Shown: one piece after another, positions 28,476 through 36,148 of the stretch | Numbering within the stretch: position 1 is the stretch's first letter | How the letters are laid out: each line of letters begins with the position of its first letter | Assembly (NCBI RefSeq): GCF_001562015.1 | Contig: NZ_LASA01000167.1 | Location: 1-64,000, forward strand | Direction of reading: 5' to 3' | DNA: 64,000 bases | Origin: Endozoicomonas arenosclerae | GTDB taxonomy: Bacteria > Pseudomonadota > Gammaproteobacteria > Pseudomonadales > Endozoicomonadaceae | Notes under the pieces: generated by a model | Seen by the model: the letters and a program-made list of their open reading frames with translations, nothing else | Database searches by the model: none | What the model was told of the DNA's origin: nothing | Made by a program: the position numbers and the translations under genes

Positions 28476-28860
28476 CAATCTGATATTGGTCAACAATAGT
28501 CCTTATGAAGGATTACAATTACGCAACTGTATTGATGAGTGGAATCGCTGAGCAGTTCAAATCGCCTTTGCCGATTATTACTGTCCTTATACAGAAGGTG
28601 TCCCTTGGATGTCCCCGGCATGTTTTAGAATTGTTACGAAAGTTTTATTCGAAAAAACCATCCTGAATGATGGTTCCACGGGTAATTAGCCCTCTGGGTA
28701 CTTCACCCAGGCGGATCAAGTAGATTCTATCTCTTTTTGCTACTGCAGGACCAGGCGACCTCGTCGCCATCTTTATTTTGCCTTCCACATGTGCCCACAT
28801 TACGGTTAGGACTTCTTTTTTAATGATGGGCTGTTACTTCAACTTACCAAAAACAGAAGA
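28476..28860. other. Structured intergenic region, three hairpins
   Basis: No protein gene is seen. Three compact stem-loops occur in order: AACCATC/GATGGTT (28,656-28,675), CTGGGT/ACCCAG (28,694-28,710) and GGCGAC/GTCGCC (28,754-28,768); the last is followed by ATCTTTATTTT. They could be a small RNA ending in a terminator, or the distal 3' untranslated region of the immunity gene. Confidence 0.35.
28754..28780 (+). terminator. Terminator-like hairpin with T-rich tail
   Basis: GGCGAC-ctc-GTCGCC forms a 6-bp GC-rich stem with a 3-nt loop, followed by a T-rich run on the plus strand. It would end transcripts coming from the toxin-immunity pair or from a small RNA in this gap. Confidence 0.5.
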
Positions 28861-29550
28861 TTATTTATGCACTATTATTGTCTGATTCGGCACAATACCT
28901 TTACGTGACCAGTGTTCATCAATAGCTTGAGCAAAGTCACTACGAACCAATTTTGCTCTTTTCATCAACCACTCAGCACTATCCTGACGAAGATAAATAC
29001 CTTCCAGTTTTTTGGCACCATAACATGATTGAGTATCCAGAAGATGGCGTAACTGCTCTAATGAAAAATGCCCTGTTGCTATAGCTTTAACCGGATGAAT
29101 ATCCAATAGTTCAAACATCTCATTTCGTCTCTGGACAGTATAGAAACGGTCGTGTTGACGATCATAAATATCAAAGCCAATAAACCAGTCAGGCAGCGTC
29201 TTATAAGCCAGAGAGTGCTGTGCGTAACACCATTCACCGAACAAAATCAGATCAGTGCCCAGTACATCAACCAGGTCAGATTCATAGCGTTTCACCCAAC
29301 GCCACAGGTGCTTGAACTGGCCACCGGCATCCCTCTCAATCCATGCGCCTCGATTTTGAGCTCTGAGATTACCGTCAGTACCCAGAGAAAAGCCGACATT
29401 GGCACCGTCGACTTTTTCTTCAATGGTGAGCTCTGAATCCAGCAAGTTCCGGGCAACACTTTCTGGCAGGAGTTTATCGCCTCGGGGTTCGCCAGAACCA
29501 AGCCATTGAATATGAGGTGTATGAGGAAAGCGGAGGAAATCAGCGGTCAT
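28861..29550 (-). CDS. RNA ligase-family protein (nucleotidyltransferase fold)
   Basis: 229 residues with the full set of ligase motifs: I EEKVDGANVG (nucleotide-accepting lysine K46), III LFGEW (E106), IIIa WFIGFDIYD, IV KLEGIYLR (E183) and V MKRAKLVR (lysines 197 and 200). The family (T4 Rnl2-like and bacterial 'RNA ligase' proteins) seals or repairs RNA with ATP, passing through an enzyme-AMP intermediate. It lacks a large C-terminal domain. Its start overlaps the PIN gene by 11 nt, and that gene overlaps the ATPase gene by 4 nt, so all three should be made together. Possible roles are repair of RNA cut by the partner nuclease or by phage-triggered anticodon nucleases. Confidence 0.85.
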   Translation of the reverse strand: MTADFLRFPHTPHIQWLGSGEPRGDKLLPESVARNLLDSELTIEEKVDGANVGFSLGTDGNLRAQNRGAWIERDAGGQFKHLWRWVKRYESDLVDVLGTDLILFGEWCYAQHSLAYKTLPDWFIGFDIYDRQHDRFYTVQRRNEMFELLDIHPVKAIATGHFSLEQLRHLLDTQSCYGAKKLEGIYLRQDSAEWLMKRAKLVRSDFAQAIDEHWSRKGIVPNQTIIVHK

Positions 29551-30082
29551 GGTGTTCCTTCCACTTTTGGCGAGACCATTCCTCTATCAGCTGTTCAACC
29601 TGAACGCCTGCGGCTTCCAGTATCTCCTGCCAGTCATACCAGTCGGTATCGCAGGCGTTAACAATCGTGCATGGCTTTTTTTCTTCATTAGATTTCATGC
29701 AGGCTGCAACGATTTTGGTATCGGCAAGGTCATGAATGACAGTGTTCAGCTGTTCGGCCAGAGCCGCCACTTTAACTGGGTGGGAAGGATCATCAATCCA
29801 CTCAACATCTACGTAATCTATTTCACCACGTGACATTTTTTCAAAAACAACACGTTGACCATAATCCTGATCCGTCAGCTTATTTTGGTATTCACTGAGT
29901 ATTTCCCAGTCACTGTCAACCACCATCCTCCCGTTACCAGCCTCAAACTCCATCAACCATTCGAACACTTTTTGTGCCGCATCAGGGTCTTGAACAGGAT
30001 GGTTTTCAGACGAAAAAGGTGATTCAGAATGCTCGCCACTGGCTACGATGAAAACATTAGTATCGACAACATGGCGACTCAT
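29540..30082 (-). CDS. PIN-domain ribonuclease-like protein
   Basis: 180 residues. The N-terminus HVVDTNVFIVAS gives the first PIN acidic residue (D7). Later acidic positions fit the fold: E64 in EILSEYQN, D121 in LADTKIVAACM and D145/D147 in NACDTDW. PIN domains are metal-dependent single-strand RNA nucleases, as in VapC. At 180 residues it is longer than VapC (about 130), with an inserted acidic segment (about 16-55 and 85-100). There is no VapB-type antitoxin next to it; instead it is sandwiched between an AAA ATPase and an RNA ligase with overlaps on both sides, which suggests a complex or regulated enzyme rather than a simple toxin. Confidence 0.8.
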   Translation of the reverse strand: MSRHVVDTNVFIVASGEHSESPFSSENHPVQDPDAAQKVFEWLMEFEAGNGRMVVDSDWEILSEYQNKLTDQDYGQRVVFEKMSRGEIDYVDVEWIDDPSHPVKVAALAEQLNTVIHDLADTKIVAACMKSNEEKKPCTIVNACDTDWYDWQEILEAAGVQVEQLIEEWSRQKWKEHHDR

Positions 30083-31356
30083 GAGGATTTACGCTCCTGC
30101 TTCATCCGAAGCATGGTTTGTTTGGCCTGTTCCCGAACTTCACCTGTAGCATCCCCAAAGAAATTATCAGGCCAGTTCGACAGTCTCCCGTAAGCGTCCA
30201 TATCCAGTGACTTCAGAACAGCGTCAGACCTCTTTCTTTCGACAAAATACAGAGCACACTGTTCTGGTGAAGCCTTCTTTTGAGCGACCAGTGTCTGCAT
30301 ACGGCGAAACAGGTGTTCAGAGTGTGTTTCAACAATGAACTGGACATGCCGCTTTTTGCTGACCTCCAGAAAGAGCTCCGCCAACAGCGATTGCGCCAGT
30401 GGATGCAGATGAATCTCTGGTTCTTCCAGAATAATGGTGGAATATTTGGGAGCAAAAAAAGCCAGTACCAGTACAGGCAGAACCTGAGAGATACCAATAC
30501 CGACATCTCTCAGGTTGGCAGCAACACCGTCTCTGTGAATAAGCACGTTATAGTGACCGGCGCTGAGCTGTTTTATCTCCAGCTTTTCAGCCACTTTCAT
30601 CTTCTTCAACCATTTAGAAACCGATGAAACCAGATTATCACCCGCTTTTTTATTGGCCTGTGCACTGGCCAGCAATGCGGGAATAGCATTGCTGCCATCA
30701 TCACCAATAATGCCGGGACGGGTACGATTCCAGATATAGGTACGTTTAGGGCGGCTTCTTAAGGGGCCAAGATAAGCAATAGATTCAAGCTCTCTGCGTA
30801 CCTGAAGGCTGATATCCTGGACGATTTTACCCTCTGTCCCCAAAGCGGCTATAGCATCTGCGGAAAAGGCAATACCTCGCTCAGGTGCATAATCACGGCT
30901 CTTCAGGCTTGTTCGTGTTTCTCCTGGCTTGTAGAGGTTAAATGCGCTCCGCTCAGTTCTCGAACTTCGAAACCAGTTCTCGTTATCATTACTGAGTTTC
31001 AGTATGTCAACAACCGGACTCTTCTTTGAGTCCTGTGCGTATTCAACAGAAAAATAGCAGGCTGTTTTTTCATGCTGAGCATCAATTTCAATGCCGACCT
31101 TCCGCTCCTTTGGCTTGTGGGTCAGCAAATCTTCAAAGGACCCCATATCAACATAATCGTTTACTTCATCACCGCCCAGATTGAGATGTACCATACGGTC
31201 GGGGGAGGCAGCTGTCTGCTTCATTAAAAGCAGACTTTGCAACAGGCTGGATTTGCCGGTGGAGTTCCCCCCCAGTAATAGTGTGACCGGAGCAAGGCGA
31301 ATATCTCCAGAAGCACGCCATGCCTTAAAATTTGAAAGTTTTAAACGTGTTAACAT
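30079..31356 (-). CDS. AAA ATPase of the OLD/ABC-like type with DUF3696 C-terminus
   Basis: 425 residues. Walker A is GGNSTGKSS (29-37). The late region has IILEEPEIHLHP (ABC-type Walker B with catalytic glutamate) and FIVETHSEHLFRRM (switch histidine), followed by a DUF3696-like tail (ALYFVERKRSD ... NFFGDAT). These SMC/OLD-like ATPases are the sensors or motors of several phage-defence systems (for example Septu and Gabija relatives). AAGGAAA lies before the ATG. The gene starts 140 bp after hsdS on the same strand and heads the three-gene ATPase-PIN-RNA ligase operon (ATGA overlap with PIN). No TOPRIM nuclease domain is visible, so the effector is probably the PIN partner. Confidence 0.88.
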   Translation of the reverse strand: MLTRLKLSNFKAWRASGDIRLAPVTLLLGGNSTGKSSLLQSLLLMKQTAASPDRMVHLNLGGDEVNDYVDMGSFEDLLTHKPKERKVGIEIDAQHEKTACYFSVEYAQDSKKSPVVDILKLSNDNENWFRSSRTERSAFNLYKPGETRTSLKSRDYAPERGIAFSADAIAALGTEGKIVQDISLQVRRELESIAYLGPLRSRPKRTYIWNRTRPGIIGDDGSNAIPALLASAQANKKAGDNLVSSVSKWLKKMKVAEKLEIKQLSAGHYNVLIHRDGVAANLRDVGIGISQVLPVLVLAFFAPKYSTIILEEPEIHLHPLAQSLLAELFLEVSKKRHVQFIVETHSEHLFRRMQTLVAQKKASPEQCALYFVERKRSDAVLKSLDMDAYGRLSNWPDNFFGDATGEVREQAKQTMLRMKQERKSS

Positions 31357-31496
31357 AATTACTATTTCCTTAGCTGCTCTGCTTTTCCTGCTGACCAGCG
31401 CGATTGAGCGGTCTGAATCTGGCTCGGCTCACCCATCTATTACTGCCCTCCCTTAGGTTACAGTATCCTGGGCAGCCTTCAAAAAATGTTCAGCGT

Positions 31497-33296
31497 CTAC
31501 GCCAACGCCCCCTCAACCATGGCATCGGCCAGATGCAGGCGGTTTTGTTGGACTTGTTGGAGGTGGGTTTTGAGTTGGTTGCAGAGAATCATTAACTGTT
31601 TCACTTTAATGGTTATTCGGCACTGCTCTTCAAGCGGAGGAATGGGCAATACAGTCGATGCAACCTTTGCAACATTAAGGTTAGGCTGAGCCCCTCCAGC
31701 AGCAGCACTTCTCAGCTCCTCATAGGCCTTGATGAAGAACAGTTTTACGAAGGCTCTGTGGTCTACATGCTTTTCAAATAAACGTATAGCCGCGCACGCC
31801 TGGTTTGTACCTGCTTCAACCAATAGCTCTGTGATCTGCCCTCTTGTTTTGCCTTGGCCATACATGGCAATAACCAAGGTTCCTTTTGGGTATACGGTTA
31901 CGTTGGTTTCTTTCACAGCAGTAATAGATACTTTCTCTTTAGTATCGGCGACGTATAGTTCACTAGTTTCGCCGCTACTTACCCAATTAATTTCGGCATC
32001 AGACCAATACTCTGGCTTGGCTCTTGATGGCGTTGCACCCGTGCCAACCTGAGAAAAAGTACCTATTCGCTCCCACTCCCACCCAACAGGCAACCCAAAC
32101 GGCTTCTCATCTTCCCCAACCGGTGGCAGTGCCTTCTGCTTCTTGACCTTCTTCTCTTTAATCAACTGCGCCTTTTCAGCGGCGATTTTTTCCAGCAGTA
32201 CAGAAGCCGGTTCATAGTCCGGACTCTTTCTCGCCTCGCGGCTGGCTTGGGGCACCAGCTTGCCCATGACGGCCAGTTGCAGCACGGTTTGTTTGAGCTG
32301 GTCGATGCTCTCTTCGGTGGTGAACAGGGTGGTGAAATGTTCGGCAATGCGGTGCCAGTTCTGCTCCAGTTCTTCTGCATTTCCGCTATTAGTCAGCGTA
32401 GCCAGCAGGTTTTCTACCAATGTCGTATGGGCGGCGAGGCTGGTTTCGGTTTGCTGTTCCAGCTGGTCGCACAGGGACATGAGTTCGTTGACTTTGGTGA
32501 CTATGCGGTGTTGTTCTGTCTGAGGAGGAACAATTGCGACAAGATGCGTTAAATCTCCTAAAGACACATTTGGCATCGCACCTCCTCTAGCTTTTTCCTT
32601 TGTTTTTGATGCGACAAAGGAGTTCAAGAGAATAAGAAGAAATCTCACGTCAAAAACTAAAGATGTCCCCTTTATGATGGCTAGTGCCTGATTAGTATTT
32701 GCAGGTAAATCCTCTTTGGTAACAATGCAGGTTTTTCCTATTGTGCCAGCTATAGAAAATAATACATCGCCTGCTTCTAAGCTTGACCGTTCTAAGGCAG
32801 CATGCGTTTCTTCTGAGATATGCTGGCTTATGGCCGTTTTTTGGATTCGATTATTTGCAATATTCTCAACTTTTATGAAACTGACCCCGGAAGCCGTAAA
32901 TTGATAGCCGACAGAGGTTGGCGTTGTCCCTTTGGTTATGACTAGGGATAGCTCTCCAAGCCTCGCTACGGCCCATTGTTCGGGTAGTTTGAAAGGATGG
33001 TCATCGACTGTCACTTCAGGAAGCTTTTTTGATTTCTTGATTTTCTTGTCTTTAATCAAGAGCGCCTTTTCAGCTGCAAAATGTTCCAACAGCAAAGAGG
33101 CTCGCTCATCCTCTGGATTCTGAGGCACCAACTTACCCCGGACAGCCAGCTCCAGAATCAGCTCCCGAAGCTTCTTAATGCCATACAGATCAATCTTTTT
33201 GCTGGAACCCCGACCCGTCGTCGAACGCTGCTGAATAGCAGACGCCCAAAGTCCCAGGTTTTCCGTAATTACAGCCGGTGTATCTAATTGGTTCAT
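31497..33296 (-). CDS. hsdS: Type I restriction-modification specificity subunit HsdS
   Basis: About 599 residues from the ATG at 33,296 (a TTG four codons upstream would overlap the Fic gene stop). It has two target-recognition halves: the first about 90-300 (FKLPEQWAVARLGELS opens it, ending IVPPQTEQHRIVTKV) and the second about 400-595 (FGLPVGWEWERIGTFS to IPPLEEQCRITIKV). Each is followed by a helical spacer (LMSLCDQLEQQTE and LMILCNQLKTHLQQ). HsdS reads the bipartite DNA target and holds two HsdM and two HsdR. The two halves differ strongly, as expected for a split asymmetric site; the site itself cannot be predicted by eye. It is intact, with hsdM and a Fic gene upstream. Confidence 0.93.
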   Translation of the reverse strand: MNQLDTPAVITENLGLWASAIQQRSTTGRGSSKKIDLYGIKKLRELILELAVRGKLVPQNPEDERASLLLEHFAAEKALLIKDKKIKKSKKLPEVTVDDHPFKLPEQWAVARLGELSLVITKGTTPTSVGYQFTASGVSFIKVENIANNRIQKTAISQHISEETHAALERSSLEAGDVLFSIAGTIGKTCIVTKEDLPANTNQALAIIKGTSLVFDVRFLLILLNSFVASKTKEKARGGAMPNVSLGDLTHLVAIVPPQTEQHRIVTKVNELMSLCDQLEQQTETSLAAHTTLVENLLATLTNSGNAEELEQNWHRIAEHFTTLFTTEESIDQLKQTVLQLAVMGKLVPQASREARKSPDYEPASVLLEKIAAEKAQLIKEKKVKKQKALPPVGEDEKPFGLPVGWEWERIGTFSQVGTGATPSRAKPEYWSDAEINWVSSGETSELYVADTKEKVSITAVKETNVTVYPKGTLVIAMYGQGKTRGQITELLVEAGTNQACAAIRLFEKHVDHRAFVKLFFIKAYEELRSAAAGGAQPNLNVAKVASTVLPIPPLEEQCRITIKVKQLMILCNQLKTHLQQVQQNRLHLADAMVEGALA

Positions 33297-33304
33297 AAAG
33301 TCGT

Positions 33305-34306
33305 TCAATTCGGTTCTGCCGCCAGCATATTCATAACCAAGCGGATCAATGTCTCTTTCTGCTTCGGGTCGGATTCGGCGACCAGCAGCGTCAGGGCAGC
33401 CAGGCCTGTGTCGTTAATGACGGGTTCGCCGGTATCGTTCAGTAATCGGCCATTGCGGTGCAGAAAATCCACAAACAGGAAGGCACCGCTGCGTTTATTG
33501 CCATCGGTAAAAGGGTGGTTCTTGACCATAAAGTAGAGCAAGTGGGCAGCTTTACTCTCAATGGTTGGGTACGCTGGTTCACCAAAAGCGGTTTGATCAA
33601 GGTTGCCCAATAGTGCACCCAGGCCATCACCCCGAGGTTTGGCAAACAGATCTGTGGCTTCGCCCCGTTCGATCAGATTTTGTTTCAGTTCTGCCAGTGA
33701 GGCCTCAGCTTCCTGCTCTGTAGGCAGAGTGCCGCCCTGCTGGCCGGAAGGTTTATTCAGCAAACCTTCATCGTAGCGCTGCAGCCAAAGAAAGGTTTGG
33801 GTGTAACGGCTGACAATTTCTACCAGCCCACGCCCAGTACTGCTGTTTAGTTCAGGTGATGATGCAGCCTTTCGCACCAGTTTGAGCGCAGCCTCAAGTT
33901 CCAGCGCATTTTGCTCAAATCTCTGCTGATTGATGGTATAGCCACGGGTGAGGTGGTCATTGATTATGCGGGTAGCCCATTGCCTGAACAGCACAGCACG
34001 TTTGGAGTTTACTCGATAGCCAACAGAGATAATGGCGTCCAGATCATAATGCTTCAGGTTCCGGCGCACCTGCCTTTTACCTTCAGTTTGAACTACTAAG
34101 AAATCCTTAGAAGTTGAATTTTCTTCAAGCTCCTGCTCATGAAAGATGTTCTTCAAGTGCATCAGAATGTTTTCTGGAGTGGTGTCAAACAGTTGCCCCA
34201 TCTGGCGCTGTGTTAACCAAATGGTTTCCTGGCTCAGTTGTACACTGATTTCACCATTCTCACTGGCAAAAATTTGAATTTCATTCTGATCGGGCTGACC
34301 GGGCAT
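33305..34306 (-). CDS. RhuM-Fic (Fic/DOC) protein inside the type I R-M operon
   Basis: 333 residues. The N-terminal ~150 residues are RhuM-like (VQLSQETIWLTQRQMGQLF, then RNLKHYDLDAIISVGYRVNS). The C-terminal half carries the Fic core HPFTDGNKRSG (about 262-272), with the catalytic histidine and phosphate-binding residues all present. Fic enzymes transfer AMP or other nucleotides onto proteins. Such genes are often found between hsdM and hsdS, where their role is unclear; phage-responsive toxicity or R-M regulation has been suggested. It begins 10 bp after hsdM and ends at the start of hsdS. No obvious inhibitory helix (S/TxxxE/DxxR) is certain by eye. Confidence 0.9.
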   Translation of the reverse strand: MPGQPDQNEIQIFASENGEISVQLSQETIWLTQRQMGQLFDTTPENILMHLKNIFHEQELEENSTSKDFLVVQTEGKRQVRRNLKHYDLDAIISVGYRVNSKRAVLFRQWATRIINDHLTRGYTINQQRFEQNALELEAALKLVRKAASSPELNSSTGRGLVEIVSRYTQTFLWLQRYDEGLLNKPSGQQGGTLPTEQEAEASLAELKQNLIERGEATDLFAKPRGDGLGALLGNLDQTAFGEPAYPTIESKAAHLLYFMVKNHPFTDGNKRSGAFLFVDFLHRNGRLLNDTGEPVINDTGLAALTLLVAESDPKQKETLIRLVMNMLAAEPN

Positions 34307-34316
34307 TCGTTAATCC

Positions 34317-35792
34317 CTATTGATTTTGAGTGAGCGCCTTGCCAAGAATAGCCTTCAGCTCATTGTGCAGACCAGCAATTTGCTCTTGTTGCCGGGCATA
34401 ATCTGCCAGCAGCTCTTCCGGATCATGGCTGATGACTTCGCCTTCGTGAGGATTCTTGATATCCAGATTGAAGTTGCGCTCAATCACTTCATCAATGCTG
34501 ACTTTCCAGGCGTGTTCGTTTTCTACCCGTGCGGCAAAGCCGTCGGCTTCATCGCCCCACCATGCCTGTTCTGCCTTAAATTCTTCAAACTTCATAGGCT
34601 TGGTTTTGCTGTAGTTCTTCACACCTTCCGGATACGGGTGCTCGTAGAACCAGATATCCTGAGTCGGCTGACCTTTGGTGAAAAATAGAATGTTGGTTTT
34701 AATGCCGGTGTACGGATTAAACACGCCGTTGGGCAGGCGCACAATGGTGTGCAGGTTGCACTCCTCACAGAGCAGTTTCTTGATCTTGGTTTTTACGCCT
34801 TCGCCAAACAGGGTGCCATCGGGTAATACGACAGCGGCTCGGCCACCTTTCTTTTCTGAAGAGTCGGCCAGGATTTCAATAATCAGCTGCAGGAACAGAT
34901 CTGCCGTTTCACGGGTTTGCAGTTCTGCCGGGAAGTTCTTCTCAATGCCATCTTCCTCGGTGCCGCCAAAGGGAGGGTTGGTGACGATCACATCAATCTC
35001 TTCGTCCCAGCTGCTCAGAGGCTTGTTGAGGGTGTTGCCGTGTTTGATCTGTACCGGCACTTCAATGCCGTGCAGCAGCATATTAGTGGTGCAGAGCAGG
35101 TGCGGAAGCTGTTTTTTCTCAACACCGTGAATACTCTTTTGCAGCGCCTGATGGTCTTCGGTGGTTCTTACCTGAGGTTTCAGGTGGTCTACCGAGCAGG
35201 CCAGGAAGCCGCCTGTACCACAGGCAGGGTCCATAATGCTTTCGCCCAGTTGCGGGTTCACGCGATCGACCATAAAACGGGTGACGGCACGGGGCGTATA
35301 GAACTCACCGGCGTTACCGGCGCTTTGCAGGTCACGGAGAATCTGTTCGTAAATATCACCGAACAGGTGTCGTTCTTTGGAGTCGGTAAAGTCTACCTCG
35401 TTCAGCTTATTGATCACCTGTCGTAGTAGAGTGCCGTTCTTCATGTAGTTGAAGGCATCGCTGAAGGCCTCTTTCACAACAAAACCACGAGGATTGGTGT
35501 GAATGGGGGCGGTCAGGTTTTTCAGTCTTGGGAACAGGTCTGCGTTGATAAACTCCAGCAGTTCTTCGCCGGTCATGCCCTGGTTGTCTGCTGCCCAGCT
35601 TCTCCATAGATACTGCTCGGGAATCGGCAAGCGATAATCGTCCAGCTCAAATTCCAGTTCTTCTTCCTGAGCATCGAACACTTTCAGAAACAGCAGCCAG
35701 GACATCTGCCCCAGTCGTTGAGCATCGCCATCAACACCGGCGTCTTTACGCATGATGTCCTGAATGGATTTGATTACGGAACTGGTCGACAT
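34317..35792 (-). CDS. hsdM: Type I restriction-modification methyltransferase HsdM
   Basis: 491 residues. It has an N-terminal helical HsdM domain (about 1-130), the SAM-binding motif I MDPACGTGGFL (near 185) and the N6-adenine motif NPPFGG (near 277). A C-terminal helical tail (ELLADYARQQEQIAGLHNEL) probably meets HsdS. It methylates adenine in the target read by HsdS and shields the host DNA. It heads the hsdM-fic-hsdS operon. hsdR is upstream on the same strand but separated by a small oppositely oriented gene, so it is probably expressed from its own promoter. Confidence 0.95.
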   Translation of the reverse strand: MSTSSVIKSIQDIMRKDAGVDGDAQRLGQMSWLLFLKVFDAQEEELEFELDDYRLPIPEQYLWRSWAADNQGMTGEELLEFINADLFPRLKNLTAPIHTNPRGFVVKEAFSDAFNYMKNGTLLRQVINKLNEVDFTDSKERHLFGDIYEQILRDLQSAGNAGEFYTPRAVTRFMVDRVNPQLGESIMDPACGTGGFLACSVDHLKPQVRTTEDHQALQKSIHGVEKKQLPHLLCTTNMLLHGIEVPVQIKHGNTLNKPLSSWDEEIDVIVTNPPFGGTEEDGIEKNFPAELQTRETADLFLQLIIEILADSSEKKGGRAAVVLPDGTLFGEGVKTKIKKLLCEECNLHTIVRLPNGVFNPYTGIKTNILFFTKGQPTQDIWFYEHPYPEGVKNYSKTKPMKFEEFKAEQAWWGDEADGFAARVENEHAWKVSIDEVIERNFNLDIKNPHEGEVISHDPEELLADYARQQEQIAGLHNELKAILGKALTQNQ

Positions 35793-35887
35793 ATTAATCT
35801 CTTGATCACTATAAAAGTCGCTGAAGATAAGGCTGAAAATTGTCTGCTATGCTACTGCAACGACTAATAAAAAACAGGGTATGTAGT

Positions 35888-36145
35888 ATGGGTCTGGAAT
35901 CGCAAGTGCTTCAACTTCAGGCAAAGCATAAAGCATTGGATGAAGCCTTTCTCGAATATCATCAAATTGTTACCGGAACACAGGATGTTGTCGCCCTGAT
36001 GCTCAAGGAACAGCGCGAATACCATGGTAAAACGGACTATCGCCTGGACTGCATTGAACGCTCTCTGGAAGCCTTCAAGGATGAAACCCGTGAGAACTTC
36101 AAGCAACTTCAGTTACTGATTACCCAGCTTCATTCAAACCATTGA
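35888..36145 (+). CDS. Small helical protein between hsdM and hsdR, opposite strand
   Basis: 85 residues from the ATG at 35,888 (MGLESQVLQLQAKHKAL), with AGGG about 8 nt upstream. It is almost entirely helical with heptad-like spacing (LEAFKDETRENFKQLQLLI), so a coiled-coil dimer is likely. No family is recognised. It diverges from hsdM (95-bp shared promoter region) and converges on hsdR, with only 3 bp between the stops. A role in controlling the R-M genes is possible but unsupported; the upstream ATG at 35,840 would add 16 poorly conserved-looking residues. Confidence 0.6.
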   Translation: MGLESQVLQLQAKHKALDEAFLEYHQIVTGTQDVVALMLKEQREYHGKTDYRLDCIERSLEAFKDETRENFKQLQLLITQLHSNH

Positions 36146-36148
36146 CCG

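Noticed and set aside
27000-28860. CRISPR array in the defence island
   Set aside because: No regularly spaced direct repeats are seen here or elsewhere in the window.
29540-30082. PIN gene as a plain VapC toxin
   Set aside because: There is no VapB-like antitoxin gene; it overlaps an ATPase and an RNA ligase gene and is longer than typical VapC.
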